From the NCBI GenBank assembly GCA_902764345.1, contig CACWVT010000004.1, forward strand, positions 17,589 to 81,588: 64,000 nt of DNA, read 5' to 3'. This DNA comes from an uncultured Ruminobacter sp. (GTDB taxonomy: Bacteria; Pseudomonadota; Gammaproteobacteria; Enterobacterales; Succinivibrionaceae). This document shows, in pieces, positions 29,388-39,900 of the stretch (position 1 is the stretch's first letter; every line of letters begins with the position of its first letter). The translations under genes and the position numbers were made by a program. The notes beneath the pieces are model-generated. The model worked only from the letters and a program-made list of their open reading frames with translations. It did not search any database and was not told the origin of the DNA.

Positions 29388-30635
29388 TTAGAGCCGTTCC
29401 TTTAACCAGTCGGAAACCTGGTCAATTACCTTTGTAAACAATTCAAAAGCGGTATTCGCCTTTAATTCCATAAATTCCGTGTTTTCGCTGATGCCTCCCA
29501 GAAGCTTGGCATCACCGATGGAACTGATTGACTTTCTGTCTGAAGAAACAACAAGCATCGGAGTCTTAAGCTTAACCCCTGAAATGAGCCCCTGTCTCTT
29601 GACAGAAAAGGTCTGCAGTCTCGGAATCAGATTCTCCCATTCCGCAGCATCGGTTCCCATGCGGTTACACATTGACGTGCGCTGTATCGGTGAGGCAAGC
29701 TTCAGAAGCTCGGGGTCAACCATCACGTCATTTACAATCGGGGCAATCATGCAGGCAACCCTGATGTCCGATGAATGAGACACAAGAAGGTGAGTGGCAC
29801 AGTTGCAGCCGAAACGCTGCGCAATAATTCCGATATGCATCCTGTTGATGTAAGGAAGGTTTTCCTTGACATAATCCAGCAATGCCTCGTGCAGAACCCC
29901 CGTGTTTGCGGTAAGAGGGATATTACTGTTCATGCCCATACCGGGAAGATCCAGTGTAATCATCGCCACACCGTTAGGATACAGATTCTCACGGTAGAAT
30001 CTGAGGTATTCAGTTGCCAGATTCACATAGTTACCGCAGATGATGACGCACGGCAGGCACTGGTTCTTGTCAGGAGTATGAACATATGCGGTACCTTCCC
30101 CTGCTTCGGACTTAAACTTAATAATCTCAAAATGCCCGTCAACGTATCCAGCGGCCTTTTTGTAATTGACATGATTCATGAGCAGCGCATGATTTGCCAT
30201 CTCGTCCCCTTTAAGATGAGGGTAACTGGCGAGCGCATAACAGAGATAAGCCAGACGGAAATGCTTGAACGCCTCCTCACGGGCATCGGGATCATTCTCG
30301 ATGCTTCTGGCATGAGAAGCGTGCTTCTCCGCAAGCATGGAAAACTCATAGACCCAGTTTCCCGGACCGTATTCATAGACGGTATCCAGCACTCCCTCAC
30401 GGGTACGCTTGTTTTCAGAACCAGCTATGTCTGACACGACCTTCTGAATTTCCAGAATGTCTAACCCCATCCAGCTCCAGTAGTCACGGTGCAGATCCCT
30501 AAACCAGCGACGCGGAGATCCGTCACGGTTGGGCAGAAGCTCATCAACGGAGTTGGATATAAAGGAAGTCTCCAGACTTGAACGATGAGGTTTAAACAAT
30601 ACCTCGCTCAGGTTTTCGGAAGATATTTCAGTCAT
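29388..30635 (-). CDS. frsA: FrsA-like alpha/beta-hydrolase-fold protein
   Basis: The product has 415 residues, E. coli FrsA 414. Opening '[16 protein letters not shown]' and '[13 protein letters not shown]' match the family. It has an alpha/beta-hydrolase core, but the usual GxSxG nucleophile elbow reads IAQRFGCN, with no Ser, as in E. coli (GFRFGAN). FrsA was first described as a fermentation/respiration switch binding IIA-Glc; this has been debated. It precedes proBA on the same strand. In E. coli, pepD-gpt-frsA-crl-phoE-proBA is the order, so the synteny is partly kept. Confidence 0.88.
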   Translation of the reverse strand: MTEISSENLSEVLFKPHRSSLETSFISNSVDELLPNRDGSPRRWFRDLHRDYWSWMGLDILEIQKVVSDIAGSENKRTREGVLDTVYEYGPGNWVYEFSMLAEKHASHARSIENDPDAREEAFKHFRLAYLCYALASYPHLKGDEMANHALLMNHVNYKKAAGYVDGHFEIIKFKSEAGEGTAYVHTPDKNQCLPCVIICGNYVNLATEYLRFYRENLYPNGVAMITLDLPGMGMNSNIPLTANTGVLHEALLDYVKENLPYINRMHIGIIAQRFGCNCATHLLVSHSSDIRVACMIAPIVNDVMVDPELLKLASPIQRTSMCNRMGTDAAEWENLIPRLQTFSVKRQGLISGVKLKTPMLVVSSDRKSISSIGDAKLLGGISENTEFMELKANTAFELFTKVIDQVSDWLKERL

Positions 30636-31474
30636 ACACGCAATACTTACAACATTAAACCATGCAACAGGCGGCGCGGCTCAAAGAAGCCACGCCGCAA
30701 AATAATAATAAGTCTTTTAATTTTATCATAAAACACAGGCAAACCATAATTTAAAATGCCATTAAAGCCGATTCCCGAAGGAGTCCCGCTGCAGAAGGAT
30801 GAAGTACCACAGTTCCATGAATGATAAAAATCACTCACTGTATGACCGTATACCTCATTAATCACGGACTTCAGCGGCAGTAAACAGGATTTTAAGAAGC
30901 CTTATCATAGGCCCGGAAAACAATATTTCACCTAAACGCAGCATAACAGATAAAAAATATACTCACAATCTTAAGTTATCCTCAGACCTGCAATTTCTGA
31001 TTTTTTTCCGAAACGTGTTATTCTGATTTTATTATTTGTTAATTTTTTTTGCATTTACGATCACATATCCCGAAATTCCCCCCATATCGCAACTGTATAT
31101 TTTTTCAACCTTTCCATAGAGTCAAAAACCGGCGAAGACTGATATTTTTTATTCGCTTGTTTTACTTTCATGATAACGTTTTAGGTTCCCTAAACAACGA
31201 CATTCATGTTTAAAAACATTCAATTTTTATAACCAGCAGACAGTGTTCAAACGAATATTTTTTAATTTCCTGCGTTTTAGGACTGCGAATGGCTAACATA
31301 TCAACAATTAAAGAAATTTAATACCAAAAGTACAACACTCTATTAAAAATTAATATATACAAAAAGCAAAAACTGTGAAACACGTTGATTTTACGAGACT
31401 TTCAAAATGCAAGAAAAATATTTAAAAAAATTTAATCATTCGTTAAAAGGGTTAAAAATCAATGAATCGGCGAC

Positions 31475-31495
31475 TTATCCACAAACTTATCAACA
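31475..31495 (+). promoter_or_regulatory. DnaA-box pair
   Basis: TTATCCACA at 31475 is a perfect DnaA box. TTATCAACA at 31487 differs by one base and starts 12 bp later, on roughly the same DNA face. Other near-matches are TTATCCTCA at 30976 and, on the minus strand, TTGTCCACA at 31800-31808. GATCTTTTTTTAC at 31632 resembles the oriC 13-mer. Confidence 0.5.
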
Positions 31496-31547
31496 TTACT
31501 GTAAACAATTTTAGGGTACAAAACAGCACAACAGAATATATAGACTC

Positions 31548-31576
31548 TTGACATTTATATTTTAAGCTTTTGTAAT
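31548..31576 (+). promoter_or_regulatory. Isolated near-consensus promoter in the AT-rich block
   Basis: TTGACA at 31548 and TGTAAT at 31571 are 17 bp apart. No gene follows within 480 bp. AT-rich DNA creates chance promoters, so the call is modest. Confidence 0.4.
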
Positions 31577-32072
31577 ATATTTATTATTCTGATTATTTAA
31601 AAATCATCAAAAAGCTTCGAATAACAGCATTGATCTTTTTTTACACGGTTTTATGCTGAATTTTTCACCATTTAAGCAAAACACGGACAGGAAGCATACA
31701 AATATTCATCCGCAAACACACAATGACACTTTTCCAACTGAATACCAAATGACGGAAAAAACCGCGTGATAACGTGACGCAGATTCCACTATTTATTTCT
31801 GTGGACAAAAAACATGGGATAAATGAGTAAAACGACGATTCCTAAAAATGAACATAAATCCGACAAACAGCCTTGTTTTCCTGTTTTATTCGGTAGTTTT
31901 CCATAAATAAAAAACCTTACATATATATAAATAAAGGTTTCCGTCATTCAGTTAATAACGTCAATTCCCGTACTGACCGCGTCCAAGCCCGGCCCTTCAA
32001 ATAATGTGGACTTTTTCATCAGTTGTTCTATAATTGACTTGTAGATTCGTCTTCTAAACCACTGAGGATTTT

Positions 32073-32294
32073 ATGGCTGAAAACAGCATTATTACCTACG
32101 CAGGTAAGCGTAGGAACGTTCCTGCCAGACAGGTCAGGGAAAACTCCCGCACCGAACACTTCTTCTCCGAAAACTGTGTCAGGAGAAACAGAGTCAACAG
32201 ACTGATGTTTACTGATGAGATTAATTTTAACTTCATCAGAATGCACTATGCGGCGGACACCTGGAACATACCTGAAGAGGCATCCAAAATCTGA
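32073..32294 (+). CDS. Small basic hypothetical protein (73 aa)
   Basis: I do not recognise this protein. It is rich in Arg, Asn and aromatic residues (for example KRRNVPARQVRENS, NCVRRNRVNRLMF), with no signal peptide or membrane helix. GAGGA lies six bases before the ATG. A TATAAT (32029) precedes it and a 13-bp terminator follows at 32350, so it looks like a complete monocistronic gene. Those signals are the main evidence that it is real. A nucleic-acid or ribosome-binding role would suit the charge, but that is speculation. Confidence 0.6.
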   Translation: MAENSIITYAGKRRNVPARQVRENSRTEHFFSENCVRRNRVNRLMFTDEINFNFIRMHYAADTWNIPEEASKI

Positions 32295-32349
32295 TGTCCC
32301 GTTTCAGTACCCTGCCGTTCAGACAGGATTATGATTACTGATTCCCAAA

Positions 32350-32382
32350 AGAACCGCAGCCATCTTCCATGGCTGCGGTTCT
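32350..32382 (+). terminator. Terminator of the 73-aa gene
   Basis: A perfect 13-bp stem (AGAACCGCAGCCA / TGGCTGCGGTTCT) with a 7-nt loop is followed by CTCTTAT, a weak U-tract. Confidence 0.7.
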
Positions 32383-32595
32383 CTCTTATCACATTACCTA
32401 AAATCATCGGACTGCCATGCACCGTCAGTATCCGCCCGCAGCATTATCATTTTCTTATAGAAAAATCTAACGACGATATGCCGTCCCCGTAGCATTTATT
32501 GCAATCATCTCCCTCTGCTTCACTCGATTTTATGTAAATAGTGATAAAATGAGGCTGTCCTGTTTCATATCACAATAATATTAAGAACACAAAAC

Positions 32596-34059
32596 ATGCA
32601 AACATCATCTTCTATAGAAAATCTCAGTCCTAAAGCAGTATGGAGCTACTTCAGCAGAATCTGCCGCATACCGCACGTCTCAGGCCACGAAAAAGACATC
32701 GGAGAATATCTGAAGAGCGTTGCTGCGGATCTTGGACTTGAAGCTGAAATGTCCGATTCGGGAAACGTATTCATTACAAAACCCGCATCCGCTGGAATGG
32801 AAAACAGTCCGTCCGTTCTGCTTCAGTCTCATATGGACATGGTCGGGGTTAAGGAAACGGAACTTCATTTCAACTTTCAGAAGGACGCCATCCGTCCAGT
32901 AATTTCCGATGACGGATTCGTTACCGCAGAAGGTACAACGCTCGGTGCCGACAACGGCATCGGTGTTGCCATCATACTTTCAATATTAAGTGACGACACA
33001 CTGAGGCACCCTAAAATAAAAGCGCTGTTCACTGTTTCAGAAGAGACCAGCATGGGAGGGGCAAACACCCTCACCGAAGATGACATGGACTGTAATCTGG
33101 CCATTAACATTGATTCCGAGGACATCGGTGAAATATGTATAGGCTGTGCCGGCGGCACCGCATATAACATATCTTATACACCGGACATCAGGGAAGTGCC
33201 GGAAAGCGGATTCGGTGCTGTTGAAATCAGGATGTCCAACGGTCGCGGCGGTCACAGCGGCATCGATATCAATAAAAACAGATTAAACGGCGGCGGTACC
33301 CTGCTCTATCTTTTATCCGCTCTGAAAGAAGAGGGCTTTAACGTCTGTGTTTCCAAATTCAGTTCCGGGCATGTAAGAAACTCCATTCCTTCATGTGCAT
33401 CCGCCACACTCTGCCTGCAGGAGCATCTCATAAACAAGTTCATCAATTCACTGCAGGACATCATCAACAGGGTGCAGACCAAATTCAGTGAAAGCGATCC
33501 TGACGTCTCATTTGAAATAACCAGACTGGATACACTGCCGGCCGTAATGATGACGGAAGAATCAACAGTGGACTTCCTGAACCTGAAGTCACTGAACACC
33601 AAAATCATTGAATATCTTGATGACGGCGTAACTCCGCTTACCTCCTGCAGCATGGGCGTGGCCAGACTCGAAAACAACATCTGCAGATTTGAACTTCTGG
33701 CAAGATATGCCACCGATGATGGCAAGGCTAAGATTGAAAACAAAATTGAAGACATTGCTGATGCATGCCATGCCAGAATAGATCATAAGGAAAGCTACGT
33801 TTTCTGGAAGCCTGACTTCAACAGCAGTCTGATGAAACTGGCCTCTGATGAATATGAAAAACTTACAGGCAAAAAAACTGTAACCACCGTTATTCATGCA
33901 GGTCTTGAATGCGGACTCTTCAAGGCCCTGAATCCTAAGCTTGACATTATTTCCATCGGACCGGACATATACGGGGCCCACAGCACCTCCGAACGTGTAC
34001 GCATATCCTCGGTTGAAACATGCTACAAATGGATTGTAAGCATTCTTGAAAAGCTGTAA
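32596..34059 (+). CDS. pepD: Cytosolic non-specific dipeptidase (aminoacyl-histidine dipeptidase)
   Basis: The product has 487 residues, an M20C metallopeptidase with E. coli PepD of similar length. It cleaves Xaa-His and many other dipeptides. Two-zinc-site motifs are SHMDMV near residue 78, LGADNGIGVA near 117 and SEETSMGG near 148. The lid domain spans about 190-380. It contributes to peptide recycling in the cytoplasm. Confidence 0.96.
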   Translation: MQTSSSIENLSPKAVWSYFSRICRIPHVSGHEKDIGEYLKSVAADLGLEAEMSDSGNVFITKPASAGMENSPSVLLQSHMDMVGVKETELHFNFQKDAIRPVISDDGFVTAEGTTLGADNGIGVAIILSILSDDTLRHPKIKALFTVSEETSMGGANTLTEDDMDCNLAINIDSEDIGEICIGCAGGTAYNISYTPDIREVPESGFGAVEIRMSNGRGGHSGIDINKNRLNGGGTLLYLLSALKEEGFNVCVSKFSSGHVRNSIPSCASATLCLQEHLINKFINSLQDIINRVQTKFSESDPDVSFEITRLDTLPAVMMTEESTVDFLNLKSLNTKIIEYLDDGVTPLTSCSMGVARLENNICRFELLARYATDDGKAKIENKIEDIADACHARIDHKESYVFWKPDFNSSLMKLASDEYEKLTGKKTVTTVIHAGLECGLFKALNPKLDIISIGPDIYGAHSTSERVRISSVETCYKWIVSILEKL

Positions 34060-34067
34060 TTCAGGAT

Positions 34068-34090
34068 TTCCGGAGATATTATCTCCGGAA
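34068..34090 (+). terminator. First hairpin after pepD
   Basis: A perfect 10-bp stem (TTCCGGAGAT / ATCTCCGGAA) with a 3-nt loop lies nine bases after the stop and is followed by TGTTTC. Confidence 0.55.
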
Positions 34091-34149
34091 TGTTTCACGT
34101 CGTTCCGTCGCATACAGCTTCATTTCTGACGACTGTTACAAAAACAATG

Positions 34150-34182
34150 AGAATTCCGGCAGCAATGCCGGAATTCTTATTT
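34150..34182 (+). terminator. Second pepD terminator
   Basis: A 12-bp stem (AGAATTCCGGCA / TGCCGGAATTCT) with loop GCAA is followed by a T-rich tail. It is a strong intrinsic terminator. Confidence 0.8.
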
Positions 34183-34249
34183 ATTATCGTGCTTCAATTC
34201 TTATATAAGAGTTTATGAAACGGCTGTGATTACTAAAATCCATGCCATA

Positions 34250-34290
34250 AAAAAACTCCCCTTTCCGCAACTTTCGGAAAGAGGAGTTTT
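34250..34290 (-). terminator. ilvIH terminator
   Basis: A long stem (AAAACTCC-CTTTCCG against CGGAAAG-GGAGTTTT, one mismatch) lies 26 bp past the ilvH stop. On the minus strand it runs into at least seven Ts. Confidence 0.85.
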
Positions 34291-34315
34291 GTCCGTTAAA
34301 CAGAATCAGTTTCCG

Positions 34316-34813
34316 TTACGGTCTTAAGGATCTTTCACCCTGAGAAATACCGCATACACCTGAACGGATGATTTCCACGATGTCAACAGCCTGAGAAATA
34401 GCAGTCAGGAAGTTATTGAGCTCATCGCTTGAACCGATAACCTGAATGGTGTAGAGATCAGGAGTAAGGTCTACAATCTGGCCGTGGAAAATGTCGGAGA
34501 TTGACTTAACCTCATCACGGAGATCACGGGTATTTGCCCTTACCTTGGCAAGCATGATTTCTCTTTCAATATGACCTGAATCAGCCAGATCAAATACCTT
34601 CAGAACGTCAATCAGCTTGTGAAGCTGCTTGGTAATCTGCTCAACCTCATCATCGTCACAGCAGGTAACGATGGTCATGCGGGAAAGGGTATCATCTTCA
34701 GTCGGAGCTACAGTAAGTGATTCGATGTTGAAACCACGCTGTGAAAACAAACCGACTACACGGCTTAAAGCACCGGCTTCATTTTCAAGAAGAACTGAAA
34801 TAATATGCTTCAT
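34316..34813 (-). CDS. ilvH: Acetolactate synthase small (regulatory) subunit
   Basis: The product has 165 residues. The N-terminal ACT domain opens with HIISVLLENEAGALSRVVGLFSQRG and carries the valine feedback site; NIESLTVAPTED is a family landmark. A C-terminal ALS domain follows. It activates IlvI and confers valine inhibition. The gene is adjacent to ilvI with a one-base overlap. Confidence 0.97.
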   Translation of the reverse strand: MKHIISVLLENEAGALSRVVGLFSQRGFNIESLTVAPTEDDTLSRMTIVTCCDDDEVEQITKQLHKLIDVLKVFDLADSGHIEREIMLAKVRANTRDLRDEVKSISDIFHGQIVDLTPDLYTIQVIGSSDELNNFLTAISQAVDIVEIIRSGVCGISQGERSLRP

Positions 34814-36561
34814 TATGTACGCTCCGTCTTGCTTAAGAACATATCAGCCATAGAACCGCCGCCAATCTGCATTGGATATACGCGGGAATCAGGGTCTGCA
34901 ATAATATCAACAACCACGGTCTTGTCATGAATTGAGAATGCCTTGGCAAGAACATCGCTTAATTCGGATTCATTGTTAACTCTGAGACCAACCTGACCGT
35001 ATGACTCAGCCAGCTTAACAAAATCCGGTACTGCATCCATGTATGATTCGCTCTGACGTCCGTTGTAGAACATCATCTGCCACTGCTTAACCATACCGAG
35101 TGAACGGTTATTGATAATGATAACCTTTACAGGAACGTTGTACTGCAGACATACCGCAAGTTCCTGAAGATTCATCTGGAATGAACCGTCACCGGTGAAG
35201 CATACAACTTCACTGTCCGGATTTGCAATCTTGGCACCAATGGCTGCAGGGAAGCCGTACCCCATGGTTCCGAGACCGCCTGATGACAGGAATCTGCGTG
35301 GCTTTTCCAACGGATAGTAAAGTGCGGCAAACATCTGGTGCTGACCTACGTCGGTAACAACGATGGCATCACCCTTAGAAGCCCTGTACACCTCTTCCAC
35401 AACCTTTGCAGGATGGAGAAGGCCCGGAGTAACATCGCTTGCATATTCAAGCGGATGAGACTGTCTGAAGCCGTTGATGAGTTTCCACCAGTCTTCAGAA
35501 TCGGTCTTCATCTTCTGTTCGTCAATGCCGCCGTTGGTTTCAATTTCCTTGATCGCTTCATTGAGCTGATCGAGAACGGTGTTTACGTTACCTACGATAG
35601 GTACGTCAACCTCAACGCACTTTGAAATTGATGAAGGGTCAATATCAACGTGAATGATTCTGGCCTCAGGACAGAACTTGGAGATATTGTTGGTTACACG
35701 GTCATCGAAACGTGCACCGAGTGCAATAATCAGATCTGAGTTATGCATTGCCATGTTGGCGGCATAGGTGCCGTGCATGCCGAGCATGCCGAGGCTCAGT
35801 TCATCACTGCCTGGGAATGCGCCAATCGCCATCAGAGTGGTAACTACCGGAATGTTGAAGCGATGTGCCAGATCGTAAACCTTTGCTGAAGCTTCTGAGG
35901 CAATAACACCGCCGCCGATGTAGAGAATCGGACGCTTTGCTTCAACAACCATTCTGGCCGCTCTCTTAACCTGTCCCCTGTGGCCTACGGTGGTAGGATT
36001 GTAGGAACGCATGGAGATTTCGCTCAGCGGAACCGGATTATACGGGAACTTGAGCTGAGGATTCTGAGCGTCCTTAGGAATGTCTACAACTACTGGCCCC
36101 GGACGGCCGGTAGAGGCAATGTAGAACGCCTTACGGATGCATTCAGGGATATCGGTAGCCTTTTTGCATAAGAAGCTGTGCTTAACGATAGGACGTGAAA
36201 TGCCGAGCATGTCAACTTCCTGGAAAGCGTCGGAACCGATGAGGGTTGTGGCAACCTGACCGGTTAAAACAACCATTGGAATGGAATCGGCATAAGCGGT
36301 CGCAATACCGGTGATTACGTTGGTTGCACCCGGACCTGAGGTAACGAGAACGCAACCTACCTTACCAGTGGCACGGGCATAGCCGTCAGCCATGTGAGAA
36401 GCGCCCTGTTCATGACGAACCAGGATGTGCTTTATCTTTGACGATTCAAGCAAGGCATCATAAATGTGTAAAACACCGCCGCCAGGATATCCGAATAACT
36501 TATCAACCCCCAAATCCTCAAGGGTGCGAATAACCATCTGGGCACCAGATAACATTTCCAT
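34813..36561 (-). CDS. ilvI: Acetolactate synthase large (catalytic) subunit
   Basis: The product has 582 residues. It uses ThDP, Mg and FAD to make acetolactate or acetohydroxybutyrate for valine, leucine and isoleucine. The catalytic Glu is in LVRHEQGASHMADGYAR near residue 48. The ThDP motif is GDGSFQMNLQEL through NNRSLGMV near 450-480. GGGVIASEAS lies in the central FAD-binding domain. The start has GGGAGG seven bases upstream, and that site sits inside a terminator-like hairpin (see the leader entries). A second in-frame ATG lies two codons downstream. Confidence 0.97.
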   Translation of the reverse strand: MEMLSGAQMVIRTLEDLGVDKLFGYPGGGVLHIYDALLESSKIKHILVRHEQGASHMADGYARATGKVGCVLVTSGPGATNVITGIATAYADSIPMVVLTGQVATTLIGSDAFQEVDMLGISRPIVKHSFLCKKATDIPECIRKAFYIASTGRPGPVVVDIPKDAQNPQLKFPYNPVPLSEISMRSYNPTTVGHRGQVKRAARMVVEAKRPILYIGGGVIASEASAKVYDLAHRFNIPVVTTLMAIGAFPGSDELSLGMLGMHGTYAANMAMHNSDLIIALGARFDDRVTNNISKFCPEARIIHVDIDPSSISKCVEVDVPIVGNVNTVLDQLNEAIKEIETNGGIDEQKMKTDSEDWWKLINGFRQSHPLEYASDVTPGLLHPAKVVEEVYRASKGDAIVVTDVGQHQMFAALYYPLEKPRRFLSSGGLGTMGYGFPAAIGAKIANPDSEVVCFTGDGSFQMNLQELAVCLQYNVPVKVIIINNRSLGMVKQWQMMFYNGRQSESYMDAVPDFVKLAESYGQVGLRVNNESELSDVLAKAFSIHDKTVVVDIIADPDSRVYPMQIGGGSMADMFLSKTERT

Positions 36562-36581
36562 AAAAAAGCCTCCCGGGCTTT
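36562..36581 (-). terminator. Terminator-like hairpin overlapping the ilvI ribosome-binding site
   Basis: On the minus strand AAAGCC and GGCTTT pair around loop CGGGA, then a T-run reaches the ATG. The GGGAGG Shine-Dalgarno site spans the loop and the 3' arm. The hairpin could therefore stop transcription or hide the ribosome site. Confidence 0.55.
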
Positions 36582-36711
36582 ATTAAAATCTTTGAAAAAA
36601 CGAAGTCAACGACCGCCTCCACTCATCAGTTCGATCGAGCCGGAAGGATCTTAAGCATCCAATAAGCTTACATTGACTGGCCGGCACAACCATCTGCTAA
36701 AAAAATAATTT

Positions 36712-36768
36712 TCATAAATGAAATTTATTTAAGAAAACAATCTTTATGAAAGTAAAAAGGACTTTCAT
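36712..36768 (-). CDS. Possible 18-codon ilv leader peptide
   Basis: The frame reads MKVLFTFIKIVFLNKFHL. Seven of 18 residues are Val, Leu or Ile, the amino acids made by the downstream enzyme. It starts about 27 nt after the predicted transcription start. No clear Shine-Dalgarno site precedes it. AT-rich DNA readily encodes such residues, so chance is a serious alternative. Confidence 0.35.
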   Translation of the reverse strand: MKVLFTFIKIVFLNKFHL

Positions 36769-36801
36769 GCAGGGTCGTGATAGTCTCAAAACTACATGTA
36801 C

Positions 36802-36830
36802 TTTATAACAAAAACGGCAATATAATTCAA
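36802..36830 (-). promoter_or_regulatory. ilvIH promoter
   Basis: On the minus strand TTGAAT and TATAAA are 17 bp apart, with an extended -10 (TGTTATAAA). The predicted start near 36795 gives a leader of about 234 nt before ilvI. Confidence 0.6.
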
Positions 36831-36831
36831 C

Positions 36832-36869
36832 AAAAAAAGATAAACCGCAACCCTGCGGGATTGCGGTTT
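36832..36869 (-). terminator. ydiJ terminator
   Basis: A 9-bp stem (AAACCGCAA / TTGCGGTTT) with an inner CCC/GGG pairing is followed on the minus strand by ATCTTTTTTT. It directly abuts the ilvIH promoter and insulates it from ydiJ. Confidence 0.8.
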
Positions 36870-36982
36870 AAGGGATGGAAACGGGTTTTTTCCCGGGTAC
36901 CGGAGAGCTCCCTCCTCCGGCATCTCAAATACCTGAATCAGACAGTGTTCCCGAGCGTGCCCGGACACCGTCTGCAAAGCCA

Positions 36983-39900
36983 CTACTTAAGATACATGTT
37001 AAGCACCTGAAGAGGATGCATAACGCTCTTTCCTTCCATACGGCGCACCTGTTCGCGACAGGAGTAACCGGTAGCAAGACAGTATTCCAAAGGATATTTT
37101 CTGAAAACCGGAGCCCAGTTTTCGCGGTAGATCTGCATACTGCGTTCCACATTGGCCTTGAGATGACCGTAAAGACCGGCCATACCGCAGCAGCCTACCG
37201 GAACAGGAACAAGCTTCAGCCCTGCCGCACCGAAGATTCTGGTCCAGTCGGCATGAGTGGTAGGCTTCAGACTCTTCTGAGTACAGTGAGCCATCAGATA
37301 ATATTCATGAATGCCGTCGGCACCTTCCGCCTTCTTCAGGGCATCAAGATTGTCAAGCAGCCATTCCTGAGTCATCTGCACCACGAAATCTCCGCGGCTG
37401 TCACCGAGAATCTTTCTGTATTCGTCACGATAGCAGAGAGTCATGGCAGGATCGACTCCCACCATAGGAATGCCCAGCTGGTAAACCTTGTTGTAGAAAT
37501 CAGCTGTTGAACGTGCGGTCTTTGCAAAGGCCTTCATATAGCCCCTGATGTGCATTACCTTACCGTTAGGCTTGAGAGGAAGAATAAGCACTTTCTTACC
37601 CATCTTTGAGGCAAGGCTGATGAAATCAGCAATTACCGGAGCATCATATGCGGAGGTAAAGGCATCCTGAACCAGAATCACGTAATTACAGCGTTCCTGC
37701 TCACTGATACCGATCATTTTGTCGAGATCCAGATACTCGGCATCTGTTGACTTAACCAGAGTGCTGAAGGTCGGATAACTCATTACCGGAACATCAACAA
37801 ATCCCCAGAGCTTCTTGGTGATAAACTTAACCGGAGCAAAACCGTTCACCGCATTCATGAGTCTCGGCATCTTTGCCATGTATGGTGCGGTCTGCTCGAT
37901 GTTTCTGACCAGAAGGTCTCCGGCAGGTCTGAGATATCTGCTGAAATAAAGGTTCAGAAATCTTGATCTGAAGTCAGGAACGTCAACCTTTACCGGACAG
38001 GCGGAAGCACACGCCTTACATGCCAGACAGCAGTCCATCACGTTTCTGACCTCATGGCTGAAGTCATCTCTGTCAGCTGCCGACATGGTGTTTCTGAGTT
38101 TGGCGAACAGGGTTCCGAGACTGAATCCTGATTCGTTAAGAGCCTGTTCTTCCTTAAGGATATCAGTACCGGCCAGTTGCAGAAGTCTCAGCCATTCCCT
38201 TGTAAGTCCGGCCCTGCCCTTCGGAGACTGTCTTCTGTCGCCGAGAAGCTTGTAGGTAGGACACATAGGAGCGGTCTTGTCAAAGTTAAAGCAGAGGCCG
38301 TTGCCGTTACAGCTTACGGCAGCCCTGAAGCTGTGTCTCACGTCAACCGGAATCTGACGGTCATAAAAACCGCGCTTGGTATCGTCAACGCTCACCAGTT
38401 TTTCGTTATCAATGCCGTACGGTACGCAAATCTTGCCCGGATTTATTCTGTTGTTAGGGTCAAAGGCAGCCTTAACCTTTCTTAATTCCTCAAAGAGACC
38501 GCCGAAGAATTCCGGACCGTATTCGGAACGGAAGCCGCGGCCGTGTTCACCCCACATGATACCGCCGTATTTTGCTGTAAGAGCCACAACGGAATCGGAA
38601 ATCGTGCGCAGGGTCTTTTCCTGCTCAGGGTCGCACAGATCGAGGGCCGGTCTTACGTGAAGCACGCCTGAGTCCACGTGACCGAACATGCCGTAGGTGA
38701 GATTATGGCTGTCAAGAAGAGCCCTGAATTCCTGAATGTAGTCGGCAAGGTGCTTCGGAGGAACCACGGTATCCTCGGTAAATGCTATCGGCTTGGCATC
38801 GCCTTCGGCATTTCCGAGAAGACCTACAGCCTTCTTACGCATGGCGTATACGGCGAGAATATCCTTCAGTTCGGTGCAGGTCTGATAACCGATAATTCCC
38901 CTGGTGTTTCCTGAAGCCCCGAGATCCTTATCCAGGGAATCGGTAAGAGCCTTCATTCTTCCGCCTTCAAGCTCGTTGTCCCAGCCGGCAAATTCAACAA
39001 TGTTGATACCGTCCATGGTTCTTCCCGGAACCTCACAGATGAGATCCTTTACACTGTGCCAAACGATATCCTGCTTGGCAAGATTGAACACCTTTGAGTC
39101 GACGGTTTCAACAGAGAGCGCATTGGCCTCAACCAGCACCGGAGCGTGTCTTAAAGCCGAATCAAAGCTGTCGTATTTGATTACCACAAGGGATCTGTAG
39201 CTTGGTATCGGAGTCAGGTCTACCGTCGCACCGGTAATAAAGCACAGGGTACCTTCGGCACCGCAGATGATACGGGAGATATCAATGGTGTCTGTTTCAG
39301 GATCGTACACGTGCTTGAGATCGTATCCGGTAAGGAAGCGGTTCAGATCAGGGAAGGTTTTAAGTATCTCTTCCCTCTTGTTTTTGGCGATGCCGTATAC
39401 CGTACGATAGATACGGCCTTCCATGTTTTCCTGATCCATTTTGGCTTTGAGAGCATCTCCGCTTACCGGACCGAAGGTAACGGCGGAGCCGTCAAGAAGA
39501 ACAGCTTCAACGGTAAGCACATGTTGTGATGTTTTACCGTACTTCAGGGAACCCTGTCCTGATGAGTCGTTGCTTATCATACCGCCGAAAGTGGCTCGGT
39601 TTGATGTTGAGAGTTCAGGAGAGAAGAACAGTCCGTGAGGCTTAATCTGCTGATTGAGATAATCCTTGATTACGCCTGATTCGACAAACACGGTACGACC
39701 TTCAACATTGAGATCCCTGATACCTCTCATATGGCGTGACATATCCATTACCAGCCAGTCGGTAAGAGACTGACCGTTTGTGCCTGTACCGCCACCGCGC
39801 GGAGCAAATCTTATTCCCGCAAATTCCGGTTCCCCGGCAATTTTCACGGCCAGAGCCACGTCATCCCTGTTCTTTGGGAAAATTACGCCCTTCGGAAGTC

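Larger units (their letters stand above)
30636..32072. other. AT-rich gene-free block of about 1.4 kb
   Basis: No credible coding frame is seen on either strand. The first 60 bp hold the frsA leader with a GC-rich hairpin (GCGGCG-GGC arms, 30670-30698). From about 30900 to 31980 the sequence becomes strongly AT-rich with many A and T runs. It contains a perfect DnaA box, near-matches and an isolated consensus promoter, listed separately. Confidence 0.8.

Noticed and set aside
30647-30865. 72-codon minus-strand frame upstream of frsA
   Set aside because: No ribosome site or family match; a GC-rich hairpin lies inside it.
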